Below are positions 1 to 7,438 of a stretch of DNA of 64,000 nt, in pieces. This DNA is from Planctomycetota bacterium (GTDB taxonomy: Bacteria > Planctomycetota > Phycisphaerae > Phycisphaerales > UBA1924), in assembly GCA_018968885.1 (NCBI GenBank), contig JAGWZK010000004.1, forward strand, positions 1-64,000, given 5' to 3'. The notes beneath the pieces are model-generated. The model saw only the letters and a list, made by a program, of their open reading frames with translations, did not search any database and had not been told where the DNA came from. A program made the position numbers and the translations under genes. Position 1 is the stretch's first letter; every line of letters starts with the position of its first letter.

Positions 1-5
1 GACGA

Positions 6-22
6 TCGCCGCGTTGCGGCGA
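6..22. repeat. short GC hairpin, also found at 5981-5997
   Basis: A 17-nt palindrome with arms TCGCCGC and GCGGCGA around a 3-nt centre. A copy differing by one base (GTT versus GGT in the centre) lies in the leader of metF at 5981-5997, and both copies are followed by AT. This looks like a small dispersed intergenic palindrome. Its function is unknown. Confidence 0.45.
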
Positions 23-28
23 ATGCAG

Positions 29-160
29 CACGGCCCTGCAGAGCCAGGACCGTGGCACGTAGCAAGACGCACTGGTTTGCAGAGCCAAACCAGTGGCACG
101 GAGCAAGACGAAATTGATTGCAGAGCCGAATCGGTGGCACGGAGAAGTGCGAACGAATCG
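29..160. repeat. tandem array of 41-nt units, each forming a hairpin
   Basis: The octamer GCAGAGCC occurs at 38-45, 79-86 and 120-127, exactly 41 nt apart. Each copy is the loop of a hairpin whose stem sequence differs: CACGGCCCT/AGGACCGTG (one mismatch), CACTGGTTT/AAACCAGTG (perfect) and ATTGATT/AATCGGT (two G.U pairs). After each stem comes a conserved tail close to GTGGCACGGAGCAAGACG, shortened in the third unit. The stems change while pairing is kept, which suggests the structure matters. The array may start to the left of the window. It lies downstream of slyX, which reads leftward. It is not a CRISPR, because the conserved and variable parts do not fit a repeat-spacer pattern. Confidence 0.7.
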
Positions 161-177
161 TTGTGCGTTGGGATGAA

Positions 178-387
178 TCAGTGTTGATCGGGTTGTGGTT
201 TGTCGTGGAGTGAATCGGAGAGTTTGGAGAGGCGATCGCGTTCGTGATCGAGTTGTGATTTGAGGGTGTGGACGAGTGTGCCGAGGGAGCGGACTTCGGA
301 GGAGAGGTCTTCGATCTGGCGTTCGAGGAAGAGTTGGTGCTCTTCGAGGGATTGGATGCGGGCGTCAGGATCGGGTGAAGAGGACAT
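178..387 (-). CDS. slyX: SlyX family coiled-coil protein
   Basis: A 69-residue protein. The N-terminal half is a heptad-patterned acidic coiled coil (IQSLEEHQLFLERQIEDLS) and the C-terminus is short and polar, ending in DKPQPDQH, which is the usual shape and length of SlyX. SlyX proteins are small oligomeric coiled coils of unclear function. The gene lies 50 nt downstream of oxyR on the same strand, so the two may be co-transcribed. Identification rests on size and pattern, because the family has few invariant residues. Confidence 0.75.
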   Translation of the reverse strand: MSSSPDPDARIQSLEEHQLFLERQIEDLSSEVRSLGTLVHTLKSQLDHERDRLSKLSDSLHDKPQPDQH

Positions 388-437
388 ATAGGGATTGTTG
401 AGGGGTGGGGCCGGAGTTGCGCAGTCAGGTTGCGTCG

Positions 438-1355
438 TTATGCGATGATGCGAAGGTCCTGATCTTTGGGCGTGTGTTTGCGCAGAGCGGCGGCGAGGGA
501 GTTGACGCGGGCGCGGTCGGGGAGGGTTTTGCGTGTGCAGATGCCGATGCGGCGGTAAGGACAGCGGGCATCGAAGTGTCGGAGTTCGACGCGCTCGCGC
601 AGGCCGCGAGGAATGTGGCTGGCGAGTGCGGGGAGGAGGGTGTAGCCCTCACCGGCGGCGACGAGGTATTTGAGGGTTTCGAGACTGGTGGCGACGAGGC
701 GAGGGGAAGGGCTGCCGCGACGTGAGCAGATGGAGAGGGCCTGATCGCGGAGGCAGTGGCCTTCGGAGAGAAGGACCATGTGGCTGGCATCGAGTGCGGC
801 GGGGGAAAGGGGGCGGAGGCGCATGAGATCATGACCTTGAGGCACGAGAAGGCGGAAGGGTTCATCGAAGAGGGGGATGGAAGCGATGGATTCGTGGCGG
901 ATGGGGATGGAGAGGAGGGCGGCATCGAGTTCGCCATCCTGGAGTTTGGAGAGGAGGATGGCGGTGGGTTCTTCGCTGATGGTGATGTCGATGCGGGATG
1001 CGCCCGCGGCGTTGAGGAGTATGGGGGCGAAGTAAGCACCGAGAGTGGGGATGAGGCCGATCTGCAGTGGGGCAGGGCGGAGGGTTTTGGGGTGTGCCGC
1101 GGCGAGGAGGTTGTGGTGATGGTCGAGGGCTGCGCGGAGGAGGGGGAGGAGACGGGCACCGTCGGCGGTGATGAGGAAGCGGCGGGTGGAGCGTTCGAAG
1201 AGAGTGACGCCCAGGGCGCGTTCGACCTTGCTGACCTGGGCGGAGAGGGAGGGTTGAGCGATGCCGAGGGATTCGGCCGCGCGGCCGAAGTGCTGCAGGC
1301 GGGCGACGAGATCGACGGCTTTGAGATCGCGGAAGGAGAGGTCGAGGGTGTCCAT
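438..1355 (-). CDS. oxyR: LysR-type hydrogen peroxide sensor OxyR
   Basis: A 305-residue LysR-family regulator. An N-terminal winged helix-turn-helix (about residues 8-66) contains the usual FGRAAESLGIAQPSLSAQ recognition region, followed by a periplasmic-binding-like effector domain. The OxyR-specific redox pair is present: Cys201 in SEGHCLRDQ and Cys210 nine residues later, matching E. coli Cys199 and Cys208, which form the peroxide-induced disulfide. The start fits the family N-terminus (FRDLKAV), and there is no later Met in that region. The gene diverges from a catalase gene, the classical target. An OxyR-like operator overlaps its start codon, so negative autoregulation is likely (inference). 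Confidence 0.92.
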   Translation of the reverse strand: MDTLDLSFRDLKAVDLVARLQHFGRAAESLGIAQPSLSAQVSKVERALGVTLFERSTRRFLITADGARLLPLLRAALDHHHNLLAAAHPKTLRPAPLQIGLIPTLGAYFAPILLNAAGASRIDITISEEPTAILLSKLQDGELDAALLSIPIRHESIASIPLFDEPFRLLVPQGHDLMRLRPLSPAALDASHMVLLSEGHCLRDQALSICSRRGSPSPRLVATSLETLKYLVAAGEGYTLLPALASHIPRGLRERVELRHFDARCPYRRIGICTRKTLPDRARVNSLAAALRKHTPKDQDLRIIA

Positions 1356-1390
1356 AGGTAAATCCTATCAAAGTGATTGGATATGTCGAA
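1354..1390. promoter_or_regulatory. OxyR-type operator in the oxyR-katA divergent region
   Basis: ATAG at 1354-1357, seven bases, then CTAT at 1365-1368 exactly matches the ATAG-N7-CTAT half of the OxyR consensus. After a further seven bases a weaker second element, ATTG-N7-CGAA, follows at 1376-1390, so the tetramer spacing is kept. The first element overlaps the start codon of oxyR (1353-1355 on the minus strand) and lies about 100 nt upstream of the katA start. Binding there would block oxyR expression and could activate katA. Confidence 0.6.
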
Positions 1391-1469
1391 TAGAGTGATG
1401 AGAGGGAGATCCCTAAGACTTGGGACCTGTGCGAGAGGAAAGTGCTCGGCGGGCCCACTGGAGATTCTT

Positions 1470-2984
1470 ATGGCAAATTCCAATTCTGAGACTAAGTGTC
1501 CGGTTCTGACGACGGCCAATGGTGCGCCGATCGGTGTGCAGCAGGCGTTGACGGCGGGGCCGCGGGGGCCTTTGCTGATGCAAGATGTGGCGTTGCTGGA
1601 ACAGATGCAGCATTTCAACCGGGAGAGGATTCCGGAGCGGGTGGTGCATGCGAAGGGGTCGGGTGCGTATGGGACATTTACGGTCACGAATGATGTGACG
1701 GAGTATTCAAGGGCGGCGTTGTTTTCCAAGGTGGGGAAGAAGACTGAGGTGTTTCTGCGATTTTCGACAGTGGCGGGTGAACGCGGCGCGGCGGATGCGG
1801 AACGGGATGTGCGCGGGTTTGCCGTGAAGTTCTACACCGAAGAAGGCAACTGGGATCTGGTGGGAAACAACACGCCGGTGTTCTTTGTACGCGATCCGTA
1901 CAAGTTTCAGAACTTCATCCACACGCAGAAGCGGCATCCGCAGACGAATCTGCGGGATCAGGACATGCAGTGGGACTTCTGGTCGCAGTGCCCGGAATCG
2001 CTGCACCAGGTGACGATCCTGTTTTCGGATCGCGGGATTCCCTCGACGTACCGGCACTTGAATGGCTATGGCAGTCACACGTTTTCACTGATCAATGCGG
2101 AGGGGGAGCGGGTGTGGTGCAAGTTCCACTTCAAGAGCAAGCAGGGAATCCGGAACATGACGGATGAGGAGTCGGCTGCCGCGATTGGCGGGGATCGTGA
2201 GACGCATCAGCGGGATTTGTTCAATGCGATTGCGCGGGGTGAATTTCCCAAGTGGCGCGTGTGTATTCAGGTGATGACGCAGAAGCAGGCGGAGACGTTC
2301 CGGTGGAATCCGTTTGATCTGACCAAGGTGTGGCCGCACAAGGAGTTTCCGCTGATTGAAGTGGGGGAGATGGAGCTGAATCGCAATCCAGAGAATTACT
2401 TTGCGGAGGTGGAGCAAGCGGCGTTCAAGCCGAGCGCGCTGGTGCCGGGGATCGGATCGAGCCCGGACAAGATGCTGCAGGCGCGGTTGATGTCGTATGC
2501 GGATACGCATTTGCACCGGCTGGGGGTGAATCACCATCAGATTCCGGTGAATAAGCCGCGATGCCCGGTGATGAACTACATTCGGGATGGGCAGGGAACG
2601 GATGGGTCGTATGGGGCGGCGGCGAATTACTGGCCGAACTCGATTGCGAGCGCGCCCAAGCCCGATGCGAGCTATGCGGATCCGGCGTGGGCGCTGGGGC
2701 AGACTGTGGTGGATCGGTTTGACAGCACCGTGGATCATGATGATTTCACGCAGGCGGGGAATCTGTACCGCATGTTTGATGATGGGCATCGGGATCGATT
2801 GACGAGGCGGATTGCGGGAGGACTGAAGCAGGCGCGTGCGGAGATTCAGATGCGGCAGTTGTGCCACTTCTATCGAGCGGATGCGGATTATGGAATGAGG
2901 ATCGCCAAGCACCTTGGCATTGATATCTCAGCGATGGTTCCACCGACTGGAGCTGGGCACAAACCGGTTGCGGCGAGTGTGTGA
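1470..2984 (+). CDS. katA: monofunctional heme catalase
   Basis: A 504-residue catalase that disproportionates hydrogen peroxide to water and oxygen in the cytoplasm. Visible family marks are the distal-His segment RVVHAKGSGAYGTF, the Asn segment VGNNTPVFFVRDP, and the proximal heme-Tyr segment RLMSYADTHLHRLG. The length fits the small-subunit (clade 3) class. The start was placed at ATG 1470, giving MANSNSETKCPVLTT, because catalases begin with a short tail before the TxxxGxP region; the frame stays open further upstream without family similarity. It diverges from oxyR with an OxyR-like operator between them, so peroxide induction is expected. Confidence 0.96.
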   Translation: MANSNSETKCPVLTTANGAPIGVQQALTAGPRGPLLMQDVALLEQMQHFNRERIPERVVHAKGSGAYGTFTVTNDVTEYSRAALFSKVGKKTEVFLRFSTVAGERGAADAERDVRGFAVKFYTEEGNWDLVGNNTPVFFVRDPYKFQNFIHTQKRHPQTNLRDQDMQWDFWSQCPESLHQVTILFSDRGIPSTYRHLNGYGSHTFSLINAEGERVWCKFHFKSKQGIRNMTDEESAAAIGGDRETHQRDLFNAIARGEFPKWRVCIQVMTQKQAETFRWNPFDLTKVWPHKEFPLIEVGEMELNRNPENYFAEVEQAAFKPSALVPGIGSSPDKMLQARLMSYADTHLHRLGVNHHQIPVNKPRCPVMNYIRDGQGTDGSYGAAANYWPNSIASAPKPDASYADPAWALGQTVVDRFDSTVDHDDFTQAGNLYRMFDDGHRDRLTRRIAGGLKQARAEIQMRQLCHFYRADADYGMRIAKHLGIDISAMVPPTGAGHKPVAASV

Positions 2985-3070
2985 ATGCGCTGAGCAAGGG
3001 TACAACTTGGAACTGTGGATGGGCCGGGCGGGCGGGGTGCTCGCTCGGCCTGCCACATTTTCAAGCGTCG

Positions 3071-5086
3071 TCAGCCGCGGCTGAAATACTCGAATTCGAG
3101 AGGTTCGAGTTCGGTGGCGAGCTTGGCGCGTTCTTTGCCCAGCTTGTCGCACTTGCCGGGATCTCGCCAGGTGTCGGCATCGGCAAGGGCCATGTCGATC
3201 TCTTTGATGCGGGCTTCGAGCTTGGCGATTTTCTCGACGAGCTGCTCGGTCTTGACCTTGGCGAGTGGGTTGTTGAATGAGTTGGGTTTGGTAGCGGATT
3301 TGGTCTGCTCCGCGGCTTGCTTGGCAGCGGCGGCGGCCTGTTGCTGGGCCTGGCGTTGAGCTTCTGCACGCTCACGCTTCTCTTTGGCATCGGCTTCAGC
3401 GCGGGCGGCTTCACGCTTGCGCTGGGTGTCTTTCTCTTTCCACTCGGTGTAGGTGCCGACGAAGATTTCGGCGTTGCCTTGGCCATCGAGGATCAGGAGG
3501 TGATCGCAGGTGGCATCGATGAGGGCGCGATCGTGGGAGATGAGGATGAGGGTTCCTTCAAAGCCCTGATCATCGTCTTCATCGGGCATGGCGAGGGCGA
3601 GTTCGAGGCGTTCGGCGGCGGGGATGTCAAGGTGGTTGGTTGGTTCGTCGAGAACCAAGAGGTTTTTGGCGCTGGCGAGGAGACCGGCGAGGACAGCGCG
3701 GGCGCGCTCACCACCGGACATCTGCTTGAGGGGTCGATCCTGATCCTGCCCGGAGAACATGAAGGCACCGGCCAGATCGCGGGCGGCTTGCTCGCTCATT
3801 GATGTGCCGGGGACTTCCTTCAGAATGACTTTCTGGAGATATTCAAAGACGGGTAGATCGAGATTGAGATTCTCGTGGGTTTGGGAGAAGTGTCCGACGA
3901 CGACGTTGGCACCGACTTGGACAACGCCGCTATCTGCGGGTTGTTCTTTGAGGAGAGTGCGGACGAGAGTGGATTTGCCTGCGCCGTTGGGGCCGATGAT
4001 GCCCCAACGCTCGCCACGGGTGATGGAGACTTCGAGTTCGCGGAAAAGGACCTTGACGGAGCCGTCTTCGGTCGGATAACTCTTGGAGACAGCGCGGCCG
4101 GTGAGGACCATGTCGCCACTGCGTGGAGCCTTGGGAAGTTGCAGGCGGAAGGTGGAATGCTCGCTGACGCGCTCGAGAGCGTTCTGCTCTTTGTTGCGTT
4201 CGAGCTTGGCGAGGCGACCCATCGCTTGGCGGGCGCGCTGACCGGCCTTGAAGCGGCGGATGTACTCCTCTTCTTTCTTCCAGAAGTCCTGCTGCTTCTC
4301 GTACGCGCGATGCTGGGTGAGGCGGCGCTGGGCACGGATCTCGCGGAATGCCTCGTAATTGCCGGGGTAATCGATGAGGCGGCCTTGTTCGACTTCGATG
4401 ATGCGTTCGACGACATTGTCAAGGAGGTAGCGATCGTGGGAGATGAGAAGGACAGCGCCTTGGAAATCGTGCAGGAACCCTTCGAGCCAGAGGCGGCCAT
4501 CGATATCCAAGTGGTTGGTGGGTTCGTCGAGCAGCAGGATGTCGGGCTCTTCGAGGAGAAGCTTGGCGAGGGCGAGGCGGCCCTTCTGCCCGCCACTGAG
4601 GCCGCGGACGGGAATGTTGAATTGAGCATCGGTGAAGCCCAGGCCGTGGAGTGTGGCATCGATCTTGTGATCGACGGCGTAGCCACCAGCGGCTTCCATG
4701 TCGCGTTCGACGCGTTCCTGGAGTTTCATGAGTTTGTCGAGTTCGTCGCCTTGGGCGGTGGCCATCTTTTCATAGATTTCGTCGAGTTGGCGATGAAGGG
4801 CGTGGAGGCGTTCGAAGGCGGATTCGGCCGCGCCGCGGAGGGTTTCGGTGGGGTCGAGGACGGGGTCTTGATGCAGGTAGCCGACGCGGCAGCCGCGTTG
4901 GAGGAGGACTTCGCCGGTGTCTTGCCTTTGGATACCGGCGAGGATCTTGAGAAGGGTGGATTTGCCCTGCCCGTTGCGGCCGACGATGCCGAACTTGTCG
5001 CCGGGTTCGATGGCAATGGAGACACCGTCGAGAATGGTGCGGGTGCCGAAGGAAAGAGTGAGGTTGTTGGCTGCGAGAGTGGGCAT
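3071..5086 (-). CDS. ABC-F family ATPase, Uup/EttA-like
   Basis: A 671-residue soluble protein with two ABC ATPase domains and no membrane segments. Domain 1 has Walker A GRNGQGKST (36-44), signature LSGGQ (163-167) and Walker B LLLDEP. Domain 2 has GPNGAGKST (365-373), MSGGE (456-460) and LVLDEP. Between them lies the ABC-F linker rich in Arg and Lys (about 245-305). The C-terminal part (about 560-671) is a charged coiled coil, the feature that separates Uup from EttA. ABC-F proteins act on ribosomes or, for Uup, on DNA or ribosome-related repair. It is convergent with katA. The exact subfamily is uncertain. Confidence 0.93.
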   Translation of the reverse strand: MPTLAANNLTLSFGTRTILDGVSIAIEPGDKFGIVGRNGQGKSTLLKILAGIQRQDTGEVLLQRGCRVGYLHQDPVLDPTETLRGAAESAFERLHALHRQLDEIYEKMATAQGDELDKLMKLQERVERDMEAAGGYAVDHKIDATLHGLGFTDAQFNIPVRGLSGGQKGRLALAKLLLEEPDILLLDEPTNHLDIDGRLWLEGFLHDFQGAVLLISHDRYLLDNVVERIIEVEQGRLIDYPGNYEAFREIRAQRRLTQHRAYEKQQDFWKKEEEYIRRFKAGQRARQAMGRLAKLERNKEQNALERVSEHSTFRLQLPKAPRSGDMVLTGRAVSKSYPTEDGSVKVLFRELEVSITRGERWGIIGPNGAGKSTLVRTLLKEQPADSGVVQVGANVVVGHFSQTHENLNLDLPVFEYLQKVILKEVPGTSMSEQAARDLAGAFMFSGQDQDRPLKQMSGGERARAVLAGLLASAKNLLVLDEPTNHLDIPAAERLELALAMPDEDDDQGFEGTLILISHDRALIDATCDHLLILDGQGNAEIFVGTYTEWKEKDTQRKREAARAEADAKEKRERAEAQRQAQQQAAAAAKQAAEQTKSATKPNSFNNPLAKVKTEQLVEKIAKLEARIKEIDMALADADTWRDPGKCDKLGKERAKLATELEPLEFEYFSRG

Positions 5087-5122
5087 GGGGAGTGCCCCAT
5101 GGTAGTTGCGAAAAGCGCGGTT

Positions 5123-5704
5123 TTAGCGGAGTTTGGAGCAGGGTTTGTGGCGGAAGCAGGAGGTTTCGTGGTCGTTGACCATGCCGCTGGCTTGCATGAA
5201 GGCGTAGCAGATGGTGCTGCCGACGAACTTGAAGCCGAGTTTGGAGAGAAGTTTGCTCATGCGGTCGGAGAGGGGTGTGCGAGGGGGGATGGAGCGGATG
5301 TTGGTGATGTGGTTGTTGATGGGTGTGTGATCGACGATGGACCAGAGGGTGTGGGAGAGGGTGGTGCCACTGTCCAGAAGGGCGAGATAGGCGCGGGCGT
5401 TGGTGACAGCGGCGTTGACCTTCAGGCGATTGCGGACGATGCCGGGATTGGTGAGGAGCTTTTCGATCTTGGCGGGGGTGTAGCGGGCTATACGGGCGGC
5501 ATCGAAGTTGTCGAAGGTCTCGCGATAGGACTCACGCTTTTTGAGGATGGTGTGCCAGGAGAGACCGGCTTGGGCGCCTTCGAGGTTGATGAGCTCAAAG
5601 AGAGCACGATCATCGCGGAGAGGCACGCCCCACTCGGTGTCGTGGTAGGGGATCTCGATGTCGTGACGGACCCAGGAGCAGCGGTGGGGTGGCGAAGGCT
5701 TCAT
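5123..5704 (-). CDS. tag: DNA-3-methyladenine glycosylase I
   Basis: A 193-residue base-excision repair enzyme that removes 3-methyladenine from DNA. The hallmark N-terminus (RCSWVRHD, then PYHDTEWGVP) and the C-terminal NDHETSCF are present. The Cys, His, His and Cys of these segments correspond to the structural zinc site of E. coli TAG (Cys4, His17, His175, Cys179). The segment LINLEGAQAGLSWHTILKKR is the conserved helix-hairpin-helix entry. Start ATG 5704 gives the usual TAG length (about 187); the frame stays open upstream without similarity. It lies just downstream of the ABC-F gene's start on the same strand. Confidence 0.95.
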   Translation of the reverse strand: MKPSPPHRCSWVRHDIEIPYHDTEWGVPLRDDRALFELINLEGAQAGLSWHTILKKRESYRETFDNFDAARIARYTPAKIEKLLTNPGIVRNRLKVNAAVTNARAYLALLDSGTTLSHTLWSIVDHTPINNHITNIRSIPPRTPLSDRMSKLLSKLGFKFVGSTICYAFMQASGMVNDHETSCFRHKPCSKLR

Positions 5705-5755
5705 GACGGAACGTAGCAAGTGCCAAGAGGTGTCAAGGTGTCGAGGGAAAGAGGA

Positions 5756-5784
5756 AGTGGCTGAGTGGCTGAGTGGCAGAGTGG
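5756..5784. repeat. 8-nt tandem repeat
   Basis: The unit CTGAGTGG occurs at 5761-5768 and 5769-5776, with a variant CAGAGTGG at 5777-5784 and a partial copy before the first unit. It lies between the tag start and the metF leader. No function is apparent. Confidence 0.6.
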
Positions 5785-5813
5785 AGGAAGTTGAGGGTGG
5801 GTCGCCTAGGATT

Positions 5814-5893
5814 GGGAGCATTCAGAGTGGCGGGGAAGAATCCTGCCCGGCAACCGAGTATTGGTGGAATTCCGATGCCGCGGTGCCGACTCC
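5814..5893 (+). promoter_or_regulatory. SAM-I/IV-clan riboswitch candidate upstream of metF
   Basis: The core motifs of the SAM-I/SAM-IV clan appear in the right order: AGAGTGG at 5824-5830; a P2 hairpin GCGGG/CCTGC (5830-5834 with 5842-5846); CCCGGCAACC at 5846-5855; a short P3 (ACC/GGT); and GGTGGAATTCC at 5863-5873, compared with the SAM-I form GGTGCnAATTCC. The P2 loop GAAT can pair with ATTC of the last segment, as the SAM pseudoknot requires. GGGAG (5814-5818) could pair with CTCCT near 5890 as P1. The canonical SAM-I kink-turn part of P2 is missing, so this is a divergent or IV-like form. The downstream gene metF makes methyl groups for methionine synthesis, a common SAM-riboswitch target. 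Confidence 0.55.
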
Positions 5894-6059
5894 TCTCCCC
5901 CCGGGCGGTGATGGCCGGGGATTCACGGGAGACATGCGGTTCGGCGGCGTGGCCAGAGGCATGCCGAAACGGACACAAACTCGCCGCGGTGCGGCGAATC
6001 CCCGTGAGATTGGAGGATGCTGATGCCCGCTGGCCTCCGGTGTTGGGCTGTGGTGGTTT
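5894..6059 (+). other. metF leader after the riboswitch, with possible expression platform
   Basis: GGGGATTC (about 5917-5924) can pair with GAATCCCC (about 5995-6002), enclosing the 17-nt GC palindrome at 5981-5997. A Shine-Dalgarno-like GGAGG (6012-6016) can pair with CCTCC (6034-6038). That GGAGG precedes a short reading frame (ATG 6023 to TGA 6107-6109) that overlaps the metF start out of frame. No T-rich intrinsic terminator is visible, so control at translation would be more likely than termination. The pairings are read by eye. Confidence 0.35.
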
Positions 6060-7007
6060 GTGCACCTTCGCGACGTATTCACCAAGCATCGCACGACGTT
6101 TTCGTTTGAGTTCTTTCCACCAAAGACGGAAGGGGCGGCGGCGGAGCTGTTTGAGTCGCTGCGCGCGTTGGAGCCCTTGAAGCCGACGTTTGTGAGCGTG
6201 ACGTATGGAGCGGGTGGATCGACGCGGCAGATGACGCATGAATTGGTGGAGCGGGTGAAGACGGAGACGAAGCTGGACCCGATGGCGCATCTGACGGGAG
6301 TGGGGCATACTGAGCAAGAGATCGAAGCGATTCTGATGCGGTATGCGAAGGCGGGGGTGTCGAATATATTGGCGTTGAGGGGAGATCCGCCAAAAGGCGA
6401 GGTATCAGGCATCAGGCATCAGGCATCAGGGGAGAGCCGAGGGCAGGGGGAGTTTGCGTATGCCGCGAACCTGGTGAAGTTCATCAAGGGCTTCAATGAA
6501 AGAAATCGCGGCGTGCATCGCGACCCGCGCGGGTTTGGGATTGCGGTGGCGGGGTATCCGGAGGGGCATCCGGGGACGCCGAACCGGCTGCTGGAGATGG
6601 AGTATCTGAAGGCGAAGGTGGATGCGGGGGCGGATGCGATCGTGACGCAGTTGTTCTTTGACAATCGGGACTTTCTGGATTTCCGCGATCGGTGCAGGTT
6701 GAGTGGGTTGAAAGTGCCGATCGTGGCGGGGATCATGCCGATCACGAGCATCGCGGGATTGAAGCGGATTCTGGAATTGGCGGCAGGGGCGCGAGCACCG
6801 GCAGCGTTGTTGCGGGCCTTGGGGCGGGCGGAACATAATCCTGAGTCGGTGCGGCGCGTGGGGGTGCACTGGGCGACGGAGCAGTGCAGAGATCTGTTGG
6901 ATCATGGTGTGGAGGGGATACACCTTTATACATTGAACAAATCCACGGCGACGCGTGAGATTTATGCGACGCTGGGGGTTGAGGATTCGCTGGGGATGAC
7001 GGTTTAG
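6060..7007 (+). CDS. metF: methylenetetrahydrofolate reductase
   Basis: A 315-residue FAD enzyme that reduces 5,10-methylene-THF to 5-methyl-THF, the methyl donor for methionine synthase. The MetF N-terminus (TTFSFEFFPPKTEG) follows GTG 6060 by about ten residues, as in relatives, so this GTG is the preferred start although its ribosome binding site is weak. Other marks are SVTYGAGGSTR, LALRGDPPKG, GYPEGHP and DAIVTQLFFDN. Immediately after RGDPPKG there is an extra stretch (EVSGIRHQASGESRGQG) that relatives lack, encoded by a 7-nt tandem repeat. A SAM-riboswitch-like element lies upstream. Confidence 0.95.
   Translation: MHLRDVFTKHRTTFSFEFFPPKTEGAAAELFESLRALEPLKPTFVSVTYGAGGSTRQMTHELVERVKTETKLDPMAHLTGVGHTEQEIEAILMRYAKAGVSNILALRGDPPKGEVSGIRHQASGESRGQGEFAYAANLVKFIKGFNERNRGVHRDPRGFGIAVAGYPEGHPGTPNRLLEMEYLKAKVDAGADAIVTQLFFDNRDFLDFRDRCRLSGLKVPIVAGIMPITSIAGLKRILELAAGARAPAALLRALGRAEHNPESVRRVGVHWATEQCRDLLDHGVEGIHLYTLNKSTATREIYATLGVEDSLGMTV
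6404..6430. repeat. heptamer tandem repeat inside metF
   Basis: ATCAGGC is repeated at 6404-6410, 6411-6417 and 6418-6424, followed by ATCAGG at 6425-6430. Three heptamers make 21 nt, so the reading frame of metF is preserved. A related string, GGGCATCAGGCACCAG, occurs between genes near 9676-9692, suggesting a dispersed sequence motif. Confidence 0.75.
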
Positions 7008-7438
7008 CGTGAGGAGAGATAGTGGGGTGAGGGGTGAGGGGTGCGGGGCACAGTCGAAAGTTGTGTTGTGATCGCCTTTATTCAGGCGATGGTGTTTGCG
7101 CGAGAACGCCGTGTTGAGTGTTGCGGAAATCGTCAACCCATGTTCATGGGTGGAAAGGGCAAGAGATCGAAGATAGGTTACGGGGGGACCACTCAACAGA
7201 CGTTTCACGTTTGTCCTTTCATGGCAACCAACACGCGCCCGTTTCACGGGCGAAGAGTTGTGTAGGGCGAGCAGGTGGAATGACGTGTCGTTGAGGCAGA
7301 CAGATGCAGAAACCGCATTGTCACGCCCCTGTCACTGCGATTTTGAGGGGGGAACCGCGATCAGGATCGCGGGTATTCTGTATGAGCCTTTGCCGAGGGC
7401 CGCAATGACGCGTGCCGCGGCGGGCTTGGAGAATCCTT
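7008..7438. other. 431-nt intergenic stretch with four short palindromes
   Basis: There is no convincing gene here. The four clean hairpins are 7071-7090 (ATCGCC/GGCGAT, 8-nt loop), 7136-7151 (ACCCAT/ATGGGT), 7237-7251 (GCCCGT/ACGGGC) and 7355-7372 (CCGCGATC/GATCGCGG). None has a T-run, so none is a typical terminator, though the first may end metF transcripts. An open frame across 7041-7265 has no signal peptide, domain or Shine-Dalgarno support. Confidence 0.5.

Noticed and set aside
29-160. CRISPR array
   Set aside because: Units are 41 nt, but conserved and variable parts alternate within hairpins; there are only three units and no cas genes. Stem complementarity between neighbouring variable parts is not a CRISPR trait.
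3875-5716. Long open frame on the plus strand opposite the ABC-F and tag genes
   Set aside because: It is antisense to two clear genes in a GC-rich region, where such shadows arise from codon bias; its Gly/Asp/Glu/Val-rich composition matches no family.
5814-5893. Cobalamin riboswitch in the metF leader
   Set aside because: GGTGGAATTCC and GGCGGGGAA suggested it at first, but the GCCACTG and the GCC...GACCTGCC 3' boxes are absent, while the CCCGGCAACC box and order fit the SAM clan.
6023-6109. Leader peptide upstream of metF
   Set aside because: ATG 6023 has a good GGAGG and a 28-codon frame overlapping metF, but the residues show no regulatory pattern such as runs of Met codons. It could be chance.
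7041-7265. Small gene between metF and the DUF4139 gene
   Set aside because: The frame spans two of the four palindromes and lacks a Shine-Dalgarno, signal peptide or recognisable domain.
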